Program-made: the position numbers and the translations under genes
The notes under the pieces: generated by a model
Told to the model about the DNA's origin: nothing
What the model saw: only the letters and a program-made list of their open reading frames with translations
Databases searched by the model: none
Origin: Hyphomicrobiales bacterium
GTDB lineage: Bacteria > Pseudomonadota > Alphaproteobacteria > Rhizobiales > Rhizobiaceae
DNA length: 64,000 nucleotides
Assembly (NCBI GenBank): GCA_900467685.1
Contig: UBQX01000010.1
Location: forward strand, 181,653 to 245,652
Direction of reading: 5' to 3'
Shown here: in pieces, positions 17,132 through 26,269 of the stretch
Position numbering within the stretch: position 1 is the first letter of the stretch
Layout of the letters: each line of letters starts with the position of its first letter

Positions 17132-20100
17132 TCAGATTGCCGTGGCCAGAAACGGCGCTTCGCGAAACTGCCGCCAGGAGGCGGATGTCACGAAGTCGAA
17201 GACCGCGTCCGCGCTCATCGGCTTGGCGAAGGCGTAGCCCTGCAGGCTCGAGCAGCCCAACTCTTCCAGTCTCACCGCATGGGTCATCGTCTCGACGCCC
17301 TCCGCGACAGTTTCGATGTCGAGCGACGTTCCGATATCGATGATCGAGCGCACCAGCGAGAATTCACGCGACGAGGTCAGCATTGGCTGGACGAGCTGGC
17401 GATCGATTTTCAGGCGCTTCGGTTCGAGCTTGAGGAGGCTGACGATGGACGTGTGCCCCGTGCCGAAATCGTCGATCTCCACATCGATGCCGAGGCTCTT
17501 CAGGCGGCGTATGTTGCGCGTGATGACGTCGTCGTCGTCGTCCAGATAGATCGACTCCACCAGTTCGAAGGCGATCTGTCCCGGCGAGATGGCAAGATCC
17601 TTCAGCGACCTGAGAAGCTGGTCGTCACGGAGCCGTCGAGCTGAGACATTGACCGATATCTTCGGGACTATGAGGCCCTTTGCAGCCCAGCGCAGGCGGT
17701 CGGCAAGGGCCTGTTCGAGGACATGACCGTCGATCGTGGCGAGGGCATTGATCTCTTCGGCATTCTTGAGGAACTGGTCCGGCGTCAGGATTCCGCGTTC
17801 CGGATGGTTCCAGCGCACCAGCGCCTCCATCCCGTTGAGCGTATGGGTTTTGGCGCAGAATTGCGGTTGATACCAGGCGACGAACTCGCGGTTTTCCAGC
17901 CCTCGCAGGATCTGGTCGGCAAGCGTCTTGTTGCGCCTGATCTCGGCCTGCAGGTTGGCGGTGAAGAATTCGAAGCGGTTGCGCCCATGCGCCTTGGCGC
18001 GATAGAGCGCGATGTCCGCATTGACGAGAAGCTGCCGGACGGAACTGCGCCGCGTCTGTTCGCGGGCGATCCCGATGGAGACGCCAAACCGGCATTCCTG
18101 CCCCTCATAGTCGAGCGGGATGTTCATCCGGTCGATGATCCGGCCGGCCAGCGTCGCGATATCCTTGTTCGCACCGTTGTTCTGCACAAGCACGACAAAC
18201 TCGTCGCCGCCGATCCGGGCGACCAGATCGCCCTTGCGCGTGTTCTTGCGCAGCACGTCGGCTGCATGGACCAGCATGGCATCTCCGGCGGCGTGGCCCA
18301 GCGTGTCGTTGATCTGCTTGAAGCGGTCCAGGTCGATATGGAGGAGGGTGACCCGCTTCGCCGGATCCTGCGGTTCGGTGGCCAGTCTCTCGAGCGCTTC
18401 GTCGAGAGCCCGCCGGTTCTGCAGGCCGGTCAGCGGATCGTGCATGGCGTTGTGCTTCAGCATGGCGTGCATCGCCTCAAGTTCGGCGCGTTTGGCTTCC
18501 GCGTCGTTCTTGGCTGCAATCAGCGCTTCGTTCTTCTGGTGCTGTTCAGAAACATCGAGAGCGAGGCCGATGAATTTCAGTTTGCCGCCAGCGGACCGAT
18601 GCGCCTGCCCCATGGCCTGAAGATGCCGGATTGTCCCATTTGCGGTGACGATGCGATAGGCACAGGAATAATGCGCTTCCCCTTCGACCGACTGGGCCAC
18701 GGCCTCCAGCACGCGCTCGCGGTCCTCGGGGTGCAGGCACCGCACAAAGCTCTCGTCGTCCGTCCTTCCGTCTGTATAGGGAACCTCGAAATACTCGTGC
18801 ATCCGCCGGTCCCAAAAGGCCGTGCGGGCCTCTATGTCGGCCTCCCAGATGCCGTAGCCCGAGGCTTCGATGGCCAGCTGGAAACGTTGGGTCAGTTCCT
18901 GCAGATCCGCCTCGCGAACGGAAAGCTGGGTGAGGGCGGCCTCGAGTTCGCGGTTTTTCTGCTCCGCGTCACGCCTTGCCGCTTCCAGCGCGCTTTGCAG
19001 TTCGAGATCTTCCGTGGCGTCGACTGCCAGGCCGATGAAACGGCGCTGTTCACCGGGTGGGGCATGCAGAATCCCCATCACGCGGATGTGCCGCACCGTG
19101 TCGGGTGTCGGCATGATCCGGTAGGTCGCCGAATAGTGTCCGCCGCGCTCAATCGCCTTCCTGCGTCCGGCAAGCGCACGCTCCCGATCGTCTGGGTGGA
19201 CTCGGGAAAGCCATATCTCCCTGTTCGTTTTGCCGTCGGTCACCGGGACGTTGTAAAGCTCGTGCATCCGCGCGTCCCAATAGTGCGTCTGCGTATCGAG
19301 ATTGCTCTCCCAGATGCCGCAGCCATAGGCCTTCGTCGCGAGGTTGAGGCGTTCCGAAACGACGCGCAGATGGCGCTCGTTGGCAGAAAGTTGCGCCAGG
19401 GCTTTTTCAAGCTCGGTGTTCTTGCGTTCGCTCTCGTGCTTGGCGAGCCGGAGTTCCTCGGTGAGGGTGGCTTCCTCCGTCACATCGAAGGCAATGCCAT
19501 AGAGACGGCGTGCGCCGCCTTGCTCAAGATGCGATTGCGCCACGTACTGGATATAGCGGACCGCGCCATCCGGGCGATTGATCCGCAAGGTCACAGAAAG
19601 GCGACCGCTTGCGGTAGCAGCTTCGCGAACTATTTCTTCCGCGCGGGACAGATCGTCAGGGTGGATGATACTGAACCAGTTCTGGGTGGAAATCCAATCC
19701 GGCCGGGCAACCCCGTGCAGATCCTGCATCCGCTCGTCCCAATAGATATCGGGGTGTCCGATCGCGGCTTCCCAGACCCCGCATTGGTAACTGCCCAGCG
19801 CCAGATCCAGCCGCTTTGTCAGGCGCTGCAGGAGAATTTCCCGGCGAACGACCGCGATCTGGCTCTGCCGGTTCAGGCGATGCAGGCGCAGGCTGCGGAA
19901 GAAGGGCATGAGGAAAATGATGCCGATGGCGATCAGAATGCCGCGTGTCGTCCATGTCTGCGCCGTCGAACGATGCCATCCGGCGGTCGGTGCGGCGGCC
20001 AGTTGCCACGTATCGGACAGCACGTTCAGGGACATTCGCACCGGTTGTTCGTCGAATACGGACTTTATCGTCTCCTCACCGAAGAAGGGCGCCAGCGCAT

Positions 20101-20758
20101 TCTCCGATTGTCCCGCCACCCTGATGGCGATGCGATAGCCGCCGCCCGGCTGCGACAGGCCGGACTTGAGGAAGAATTTCCGCGCATCGACAAACCCCAC
20201 CAGCGTTCCCCAGTGCACGATCGTATCATCATGATTGGCAAACACGGGAATGGTCAGTCTGAGCGCGTGGCCATCGGGCTGCATCGGGATCACGGGGCCA
20301 AGACTTGCGAGATCCAGGCCGCGCAAGGTGTTGACCAGAGTGTCGGTGCGCGATTTTGGGGCGGAACGTGTATCGAAGGTTTCCGGCGTGTGGCCGTCGC
20401 GACCCGCTTCGAGCCTTAAACCCGAAAGATGATTAGCCTGAAGAAAGAGGATATCGGGATTATCAAGCATCAGCGACCGCGCCATCGCGGCAAATTCGGC
20501 CTGGGCGACATCGGGATTTTCTGCAATCAGCTTGCGCATCGGCGCAATCGAGTTGAGCTCGAACTGGATGCGCTGGTCAAGCGTGTCCTGCTTGAACGCA
20601 AGGGCAGCAGAGGTCTTCAGGCGCAGGTCAGTCCTTTGCGCCTGCTCATAATTTCGATCGAGGAAGTAGCCGGCGACGGCAAGCAGCACCGCAGCCACAA
20701 ATATCTGTGCATAGGCATGCCAGCTGCCGTCACGCCCGTCTTTAACTATCCAACGCAA
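17132..20758 (-). CDS. CHASE-like/triple-PAS/GGDEF/EAL membrane protein
   Basis: A 1208-residue bifunctional c-di-GMP protein. It has one membrane helix at about 15-33, a ~230-residue periplasmic CHASE-like sensor, a second helix at about 272-289, three similar PAS/PAC repeats (about 320-430, 472-582, 630-740, each with a WE-x-W-D-x-RM pattern), a GGDEF domain with intact GGDEF at 850-854, and an EAL domain with EAL at 978-980. Both catalytic signatures are intact, so it may make and degrade c-di-GMP. The start is TTG; AGGA lies 11 bases upstream. The PAS repeats look like internal duplications. It is monocistronic. Confidence 0.92.
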   Translation of the reverse strand: MRWIVKDGRDGSWHAYAQIFVAAVLLAVAGYFLDRNYEQAQRTDLRLKTSAALAFKQDTLDQRIQFELNSIAPMRKLIAENPDVAQAEFAAMARSLMLDNPDILFLQANHLSGLRLEAGRDGHTPETFDTRSAPKSRTDTLVNTLRGLDLASLGPVIPMQPDGHALRLTIPVFANHDDTIVHWGTLVGFVDARKFFLKSGLSQPGGGYRIAIRVAGQSENALAPFFGEETIKSVFDEQPVRMSLNVLSDTWQLAAAPTAGWHRSTAQTWTTRGILIAIGIIFLMPFFRSLRLHRLNRQSQIAVVRREILLQRLTKRLDLALGSYQCGVWEAAIGHPDIYWDERMQDLHGVARPDWISTQNWFSIIHPDDLSRAEEIVREAATASGRLSVTLRINRPDGAVRYIQYVAQSHLEQGGARRLYGIAFDVTEEATLTEELRLAKHESERKNTELEKALAQLSANERHLRVVSERLNLATKAYGCGIWESNLDTQTHYWDARMHELYNVPVTDGKTNREIWLSRVHPDDRERALAGRRKAIERGGHYSATYRIMPTPDTVRHIRVMGILHAPPGEQRRFIGLAVDATEDLELQSALEAARRDAEQKNRELEAALTQLSVREADLQELTQRFQLAIEASGYGIWEADIEARTAFWDRRMHEYFEVPYTDGRTDDESFVRCLHPEDRERVLEAVAQSVEGEAHYSCAYRIVTANGTIRHLQAMGQAHRSAGGKLKFIGLALDVSEQHQKNEALIAAKNDAEAKRAELEAMHAMLKHNAMHDPLTGLQNRRALDEALERLATEPQDPAKRVTLLHIDLDRFKQINDTLGHAAGDAMLVHAADVLRKNTRKGDLVARIGGDEFVVLVQNNGANKDIATLAGRIIDRMNIPLDYEGQECRFGVSIGIAREQTRRSSVRQLLVNADIALYRAKAHGRNRFEFFTANLQAEIRRNKTLADQILRGLENREFVAWYQPQFCAKTHTLNGMEALVRWNHPERGILTPDQFLKNAEEINALATIDGHVLEQALADRLRWAAKGLIVPKISVNVSARRLRDDQLLRSLKDLAISPGQIAFELVESIYLDDDDDVITRNIRRLKSLGIDVEIDDFGTGHTSIVSLLKLEPKRLKIDRQLVQPMLTSSREFSLVRSIIDIGTSLDIETVAEGVETMTHAVRLEELGCSSLQGYAFAKPMSADAVFDFVTSASWRQFREAPFLATAI

Positions 20759-21061
20759 TGCCGCCGCGGTCCTGTCTGAAAACGTCTTGAAGGAGAATGG
20801 GTTATGACGGGCGGATTATTACGCGGCGAGTATTAAGAAAGGCCTTGCATGGCGAGGTTGCGAGCTCTGTCCCGCCCGATGGTGCGGGGCGCATAAATTC
20901 CGCCACAATCGCCACGCACTAAAAGCCCGGGTGACGATCAGGACGCCTGAAAAACGGGGATAACTGCTGCCTTCAAGGCCCAACCCCGATAGATATGGCC
21001 GATTGCGCACTGTAAGACTTCGTACGCCCGGCCTCACTTGCGAACCCGGAAAGAGCCCTTG
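20759..21061. other. 303-base intergenic region
   Basis: Lies between the divergent starts of the large GGDEF-EAL gene and the DUF1344 gene. I see no convincing gene, strong dyad or RNA motif; it presumably holds both promoters. Confidence 0.5.
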
Positions 21062-21316
21062 ATGAAAAAGACCGCCATAGCCATGTCTCTTGCCCTGCTT
21101 GTGATGCCGACGCTTGCCTTGGCTGACAGCGACGATACGTCCGGCGAGATCACCGCCATCGACAAGGACAAGGGCTCGATCACACTCAGCGACGGCAAGA
21201 CCTACATGACGCCTTCGGAGTTCAACTTCGATGGCCTGAAGCCCGGCGTGAAGGTCGTGATTTATTATTCCACCAACGACGGCAAGCGCGTCATCGACGA
21301 TCTGCAGACGGAATAG
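21062..21316 (+). CDS. DUF1344 domain-containing exported protein
   Basis: An 84-residue small exported protein. A signal peptide covers about 1-22 (MKKTAIAM...LALA) and the mature part is a compact beta-rich domain, SGEITAIDKDKGSITLSDGKTYMTPSEF, typical of DUF1344. Its function is unknown; the fold resembles small OB-like periplasmic modules (inference). The ATG at 21062 follows GGAAAGAG; a TTG 24 bases upstream would add residues before the signal peptide and is not preferred. Confidence 0.85.
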   Translation: MKKTAIAMSLALLVMPTLALADSDDTSGEITAIDKDKGSITLSDGKTYMTPSEFNFDGLKPGVKVVIYYSTNDGKRVIDDLQTE

Positions 21317-21329
21317 TCGGAATTGTCTT

Positions 21330-21938
21330 TCAGGCCGCGATCCAGGTGAGGCGGCCTGCTTCCAGCTTCAGGATGCTGTCCTGACGGATATCCGTCTCGG
21401 ATGCCTCGATGGCGCCGCTGGCAGAGCAGAGCTTGATGATCGAGCGCATGACCCCGCCATGCGTCACGCAAACGGTCGGGCCGGTGACGGACTGCAGCCA
21501 TCCCGATACGCGCCAGGACAGGATCTCGTAGCTCTCGGCCTTTTCGCCAGGCGGCACGAAATTCCACTTGTCGGCCTCCCGGCGCTGCATCGCTTCCGGA
21601 AACAGTGACTTCAGCTCTGAAAGCGTGCGGCCTTCCCAATCACCGAAGCACAGTTCGACAAGCGCCTCGTTTGTCGCATAGGCGGATGTGTCGAGATGCA
21701 TGGCGGCCCGCACCAGTTCCATCGTCTGGCGGGTGCGCGTCATCGGGCTGGAAACGAAGCCGAAATCGGTAACATGGTCACCGATCAGCGATTGCAACAG
21801 GATGCCGTTGCGGCTGGCCTGTCCGCGACCGATCTCGTTGAGCGGTATGTCGTGCTGGCCCTGGAAACGGCCCTCGGCGTTCCAGTCCGTCTGTCCGTGG
21901 CGGATCAGGTAGATCGGAACGTCGGGAACCATGGGCAC
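21330..21938 (-). CDS. histidine phosphatase family protein
   Basis: A ~200-residue phosphoglycerate-mutase-like phosphatase. The catalytic His is in LIRHGQTDWNAEGRFQG, with the second His in VCVTHGGVMRS. Whether it acts on sugar phosphates, nucleotides or another ester cannot be told. It follows fabI by only 4 bases and is probably its operon partner. The GTG at 21938 has AAGGA 8 bases upstream; the ATG two codons downstream (21932) is the alternative. Confidence 0.9.
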   Translation of the reverse strand: MPMVPDVPIYLIRHGQTDWNAEGRFQGQHDIPLNEIGRGQASRNGILLQSLIGDHVTDFGFVSSPMTRTRQTMELVRAAMHLDTSAYATNEALVELCFGDWEGRTLSELKSLFPEAMQRREADKWNFVPPGEKAESYEILSWRVSGWLQSVTGPTVCVTHGGVMRSIIKLCSASGAIEASETDIRQDSILKLEAGRLTWIAA

Positions 21939-21942
21939 GATC

Positions 21943-22761
21943 TCAGTCCTTAACCACCGAGATATCCGGGGCATCCACCGACTTCATGCCGATCGAATGA
22001 TAGCCCGAATCGCAGTGGTGAACTTCGCCGGTTACGCCGGTCGAGAGGTCGGAGAGGAGGTAGAGGCCCGAACGGCCGACCTCGTCGAGCGAGACATTGC
22101 GCTTCAGCGGCGCGTTATATTCGTTCCACTTGAGGATGTAGCGGAAGTCGCCGATGCCGGCGGCGGCCAACGTCTTGATCGGACCCGCCGAAATGGCGTT
22201 GACGCGGATGCCGCGGCCGCCGAGATCCACAGCCATGTAGCGAACGCTCGCCTCGAGCGCGGCCTTGGCAACGCCCATGACGTTGTAGTTCGGCATGACC
22301 TTCTCGGCGCCGTAATAGGTGAGCGTCACCATCGAGCCGCCATCATTCATGATGCGGTCGGCGCGCTGGGCAATGGCGGTGAAGGAATAGACGGAGATGT
22401 CCATCGACTTCAGGAAGTTCTCGCGCGTCGTGTCGACATAGCGACCCGTCAGCTCTTCCTTGTCGGAATAGGCGATGGCATGGACGAGAAAGTCGATCTT
22501 GCCCCAGTGCTTTTCGACCGCGTCGAAGACGGCGTCGATGGAGGCCATGTCGGTGACGTCGCAGTCGCCGGCCATGAACGCGCCGATCTCGGCAGCCAGC
22601 GGCTCGACGCGCTTCTTCAGAGCATCGCCCTGCCAGGTGAAGGCGATATCCGCGCCCGCATCGGCACATGCCTTGGCAATGCCCCAGGCAATCGACCGAT
22701 TGTTGGCCACGCCCATGATGACGCCGCGCTTGCCCTGCATCAGCCCGCCGATTTGGACCAT
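21943..22761 (-). CDS. fabI: enoyl-[acyl-carrier-protein] reductase (NADH) FabI
   Basis: FabI reduces the trans-2 double bond of enoyl-ACP, the last step of each fatty-acid elongation round, and is the triclosan target. The 272-residue product has the FabI cofactor region KRGVIMGVANNRSIAWGIAK and the catalytic Tyr-x6-Lys as Y159...K166 (YNVMGVAK). It lies downstream of a DnaJ-like gene and immediately before a histidine phosphatase gene, all on the minus strand. Confidence 0.97.
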   Translation of the reverse strand: MVQIGGLMQGKRGVIMGVANNRSIAWGIAKACADAGADIAFTWQGDALKKRVEPLAAEIGAFMAGDCDVTDMASIDAVFDAVEKHWGKIDFLVHAIAYSDKEELTGRYVDTTRENFLKSMDISVYSFTAIAQRADRIMNDGGSMVTLTYYGAEKVMPNYNVMGVAKAALEASVRYMAVDLGGRGIRVNAISAGPIKTLAAAGIGDFRYILKWNEYNAPLKRNVSLDEVGRSGLYLLSDLSTGVTGEVHHCDSGYHSIGMKSVDAPDISVVKD

Positions 22762-22880
22762 GGAATACTCTCCGTCACAATGATTTCGAGCCCTATGGCA
22801 CAGTGGGGCGGAACGTTCAAGAAGTTGGATGATAAGGAAATGAGAGCATTCGAAATAATCTGTGCTCTTTCAACACACTG

Positions 22881-23732
22881 TCACAAAAACAGGCCTTCAC
22901 GCAGACTACGCATCAAATCCTTGACCTTGTCGTCAGGGTGATCCCACAGCATGACCCGGATTTCGGCATAGAGATCGCCGCGCGCGCCATCGCGTCCCGG
23001 CAGGCCGCGCCCGCGCAGCCGCAGCGTCCGGTCCGAACCTGACCATTCCGGCACGGTGACGCGCACCGGCCCGTCGGGCGCATCCACGATCGTCTCACAA
23101 CCGAGAACGGCGTTTTCGATATCCACGGGCAGGCTGGTATAGAGATCGAGCCCGTTGGCGCGGAAGACCGGGTGCGGCGCGATGCGGAAGGTGACGACCA
23201 CGTCACCACGTTTCAGGCCGGGGACGCGATGCCCCTGCGCGGCAATCCTCACCTGCTTGCCATCCGTCACACCTTCGGGCAGCGCCACGCGGAGTGTCTT
23301 CCCGTCCGGAAGTTGCACCAGCGCCTTGGCTTTCTCAAAGATGTCCTCGATCGAAATCTGCGCATCGAGCGCCAGATCGGGAGCCTTTTCCGGATTGTTC
23401 GTCTGGCCCGCCATATTGCGCCAGAGGTTGGAGAACAGGCTGCCTTCGCCGCCTTCCGGTTTCGCCTGGCTGTCCGTGCCGCGCGGGTTGCCGGCCTGCT
23501 CGCGGCGGCGGGCCTCCTCGGCCATGCGCCGCTCCTGGTCGAGACGCTGGCGTTTGTCCGGATCCTTCAGCAACTGATAGGCATGCCCGACCTCCGCGAA
23601 ACGCAGATGGGCATTGGGATCGCTCTGGTTCCGGTCGGGATGCAGCGACTTCGCAAGCGCCCGCCAGGCCGCCTTGATCTCGTCAAGGCTTGCCGTCGGC
23701 TTGACGCCCAGCACGCTGTAGGGATCACGCAT
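22881..23732 (-). CDS. DnaJ C-terminal domain-containing co-chaperone (CbpA-like)
   Basis: A 283-residue J-domain protein. The J domain occupies about residues 1-65 with the HPD tripeptide in LAKSLHPDRNQ; a linker rich in charged residues and Gly follows, then a DnaJ C-terminal substrate-binding region (QVRIAAQGHRVPGLKRGDVVVTF; LRGRGLPGRDGARGDLYAEI). The zinc-finger CxxCxGxG repeats of true DnaJ are absent, so it is CbpA-like. It should stimulate DnaK. The ATG at 23732 starts directly at the J domain; a longer frame from 23819 is less likely. Confidence 0.9.
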   Translation of the reverse strand: MRDPYSVLGVKPTASLDEIKAAWRALAKSLHPDRNQSDPNAHLRFAEVGHAYQLLKDPDKRQRLDQERRMAEEARRREQAGNPRGTDSQAKPEGGEGSLFSNLWRNMAGQTNNPEKAPDLALDAQISIEDIFEKAKALVQLPDGKTLRVALPEGVTDGKQVRIAAQGHRVPGLKRGDVVVTFRIAPHPVFRANGLDLYTSLPVDIENAVLGCETIVDAPDGPVRVTVPEWSGSDRTLRLRGRGLPGRDGARGDLYAEIRVMLWDHPDDKVKDLMRSLREGLFL

Positions 23733-23932
23733 CCGATAGCCATCCAACCACGTAAGGCAGCAGGACAGCGCCTGCCGGTAAAAACGGCGATTCAGGGAAA
23801 GAGCCACGGGCTTGCGCAAGCGATGTTGTCGCTCTCATCGCGCAGACGCGGAACTCTCACATGAATCCCAGGACGGAGAAGATAGATGGCAGGCCTTACC
23901 TTGGGCTTGCGCAAAGACAAGTGAGTGGTGGA

Positions 23933-24328
23933 TCAGTCCTGCTTGGCGAAGCTGACGATCTTCCATTCGCCCGACGGCGTGAGGCAGGTCGTGCCGCTAT
24001 ATTTCGAGATGCCGCGGAAGCTGTGGCTCGTCGTGGTGAAGTCGCGGCAGGTCACTTCGCCGGCCTGCGTCTGGGTAATGCCCGTCACGACACCGGCGCT
24101 GCCGGTATCCGTGTTGGCCCAGGGCAGCGGCTCGCCCTTGAGGCGACCGAGATCGGCGGAGCTGACGGCATTGCGGATCGTGGTCTCGTCGGAATCGACC
24201 GGCTTGCGCTGTGCAGCAGGCGTCGACTGCGTCGTCAGGCCGGCGTCCACATTGTCGGCGAGCCCGAAGCCCGTGCCCATGCAGCCAACCGCCGGCAGGC
24301 AAATCAATGCCACCGTGACAAGTTTCAT
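23933..24328 (-). CDS. RT0821/Lpp0805 family surface lipoprotein
   Basis: A 131-residue predicted outer-membrane lipoprotein. The signal peptide ends in LPAVGC with the Cys as lipidation site, and the following sequence ([18 protein letters not shown]...) plus the C-terminal [17 protein letters not shown]...[16 protein letters not shown] match the family related to rickettsial 17-kDa surface antigen domains. The role is unknown. The ATG at 24328 gives a proper signal peptide; a longer frame from 24385 would bury it. It is divergent from pdxH across about 100 bases. Confidence 0.82.
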   Translation of the reverse strand: MKLVTVALICLPAVGCMGTGFGLADNVDAGLTTQSTPAAQRKPVDSDETTIRNAVSSADLGRLKGEPLPWANTDTGSAGVVTGITQTQAGEVTCRDFTTTSHSFRGISKYSGTTCLTPSGEWKIVSFAKQD

Positions 24329-24427
24329 GACTCCGCAGGCAGTGCGGCTATTCTTTTCCCATGCCTGCTTTGTTATTGGTTGCACGACCTGATATCCCGA
24401 CGCGAAAAAACGAGGACTGCGACAAGA

Positions 24428-25042
24428 ATGACCGCAAATGGGTTAATAACAAGTGACTTCACGGAAGAAAGTGAACCATACACACTTTTCGCCCAGTGGC
24501 TGGCTGACGCAACGGAAAGCGAGCCGAACGATCCAAATGCGCTCGCATTGGCAACGGTCGATGACGAAGGTTTGCCCAATGTGCGCATGGTTCTGCTCAA
24601 GGGGTTCGATCAGGATGGCTTCGTCTTCTACACGAACTACGAGAGCCAGAAGGGTAGGGAACTTCTGGGCGCGCGTAAGGCAGCCATGTGTTTTCACTGG
24701 AAGAGCCTGCGCCGGCAGGTTCGCATCCGCGGCGATATCGAGACGGTAACCGACGCTGAAGCGGACGAGTATTACGCCTCTCGCGCCCGCGGCAGCCGCA
24801 TCGGCGCCTGGGCCTCGAAACAATCCCGTCCGCTCGAAAGCCGCTTCGCGCTGGAGAAGGCAGTCGCTGAATATACTGCGAAATTCGGCCTCGGCGACAT
24901 TCCGCGTCCGCCGCATTGGTCCGGATTCCGCCTGAAGCCGCGTGCCATCGAATTCTGGCACGATCGCAAGTTCCGCCTCCACGACCGGGTCGAGTTCCGA
25001 CACACCGAGGGCGGCTGGGACAAGGTGCGGATGTATCCTTGA
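24428..25042 (+). CDS. pdxH: pyridoxamine 5'-phosphate oxidase
   Basis: PdxH oxidises pyridoxine or pyridoxamine 5'-phosphate to pyridoxal 5'-phosphate with FMN and oxygen. The 204-residue length is normal. FMN-binding [24 protein letters not shown] and the C-terminal family signature around [16 protein letters not shown]...WDKVRMYP are present. The frame is open far upstream, but the ATG at 24428 is right for the family N-terminus and lies outside the divergent lipoprotein gene. Confidence 0.97.
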   Translation: MTANGLITSDFTEESEPYTLFAQWLADATESEPNDPNALALATVDDEGLPNVRMVLLKGFDQDGFVFYTNYESQKGRELLGARKAAMCFHWKSLRRQVRIRGDIETVTDAEADEYYASRARGSRIGAWASKQSRPLESRFALEKAVAEYTAKFGLGDIPRPPHWSGFRLKPRAIEFWHDRKFRLHDRVEFRHTEGGWDKVRMYP

Positions 25043-25067
25043 TTGCCTGACATCAGGCTGCTGAAGA

Positions 25068-26123
25068 TCAGTTCAGCAGCTTGAACGGGATGCCCGACGC
25101 GAGCGCCCGAACATAGCGTGCTTTCTGGTAAAGCCCGTTCAGCGACACGCGCGGCAGGCCGCCCATATGTGCCAGCGCGCGCGTGGTCAGCGTGCCGGGC
25201 GCAGTCGTCACGGCCAGATCGAAGCCGCATTCGATGGCGAGATCCCTGTCCCGTTTTGAAACGGCGTCGGCGAAGCCGTACGGGTAGGAAAAGACCCGAT
25301 TGCGGCGGCCGGTGATCCCGGTGACATAGATCGCAGACGCGGTCATCTCGTCGATGGCGGCCTCGCGATTGAGGAAGGACACGGCCCGGTGCGAAATCGT
25401 ATGCGCGCCGAGATGGGCAAGTGGCTGCGCGGTCAGCGCCTGCAGTTCCTTTCGGTCCATGACGAGGTCGCGCACGATCGCATCGGCGTTCACCCCATAT
25501 GCGCGGGCTGTTTCGTTGAGCTGGACGATGGCTTCCGCCTCGTTGGGTCCAATGATGCCGGCACCGATCCGCTCATAGGCGGCCAGTTTCTGGCTGGGCG
25601 TGGCCGTTTCCACCAGTTCGACGCCATTGCCGAAATCGTAATCGATTTCGCTCGTAGCGTTGACCAGCGCCTCCAGCGTCTCCCACCAAAGCGTATGCGT
25701 CCGCTCGGTCAGGCCGCGTGCCACGAAGATCGTATAGGGCACGTCGTAGCGGGCAAAGACCGGTGCAGCGTGCACGGCATTGTCGCGATAGCCGTCATCG
25801 AGCGTGAAGATGGCGACCGGACGCGACGGGTCGCCATTCTTCAGCCAATCGGGCAATTGCGATAGCGCAATCGGCATATAGCCCTCTTCAAGAACGGCGT
25901 TGATCGCTTCGTCCAGGAACTGCGGCGTGATTTCCAGATGGCGGTTCGGTTCGCAGGCGCGCGGCAGGTGAGGGCGCACATGATGCAGCGTGAAGATGAC
26001 GCCGCGTCCGGCCATGCTTCTTCCAAGCCCGAGGCTGCTCAGCATGGCCGAGGCTTCCAGCCCGCCGGCAATTCCCAGTCGCTTGGCCTGTTGTCTGGCC
26101 AGCAGTTTCAGTCCGCCCGTCAT
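25068..26123 (-). CDS. polysaccharide deacetylase family protein (NodB homology domain)
   Basis: A 351-residue carbohydrate esterase 4 protein that likely removes N-acetyl (or other) groups from a cell-surface polysaccharide. The catalytic base and metal ligand are in TLDDGYRDN (Asp109-Asp110) and the metal His residues in GAHTISHRAV; the FSYPYG motif follows. No cleavable signal peptide is obvious, so it may be cytoplasmic and act on lipid-linked precursors, which is inference. Distinct from nodulation NodB in length. Confidence 0.9.
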   Translation of the reverse strand: MTGGLKLLARQQAKRLGIAGGLEASAMLSSLGLGRSMAGRGVIFTLHHVRPHLPRACEPNRHLEITPQFLDEAINAVLEEGYMPIALSQLPDWLKNGDPSRPVAIFTLDDGYRDNAVHAAPVFARYDVPYTIFVARGLTERTHTLWWETLEALVNATSEIDYDFGNGVELVETATPSQKLAAYERIGAGIIGPNEAEAIVQLNETARAYGVNADAIVRDLVMDRKELQALTAQPLAHLGAHTISHRAVSFLNREAAIDEMTASAIYVTGITGRRNRVFSYPYGFADAVSKRDRDLAIECGFDLAVTTAPGTLTTRALAHMGGLPRVSLNGLYQKARYVRALASGIPFKLLN

Positions 26124-26269
26124 AGCTCGTCTCTCCAGACCGTGTCCGGGTGTGCGACGCCACTAAAGACCGCGATGCTCCGGACAACCCCGAGGCGAGA
26201 CTAGGGTGCAAAGGTTGAAAATGGATTGAGAAAATCCGGCCTTATTCGAAAGCACAGCGGCCGAGATAC

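Noticed and set aside
17723..20419. Open frame of 898 codons on the plus strand
   Set aside because: It lies wholly antisense to the PAS/GGDEF/EAL gene and has no family features; a GC-rich shadow.
20819..21037. Short minus-strand frame of 72 codons
   Set aside because: No ribosome-binding site or family resemblance, and its composition is like non-coding DNA.
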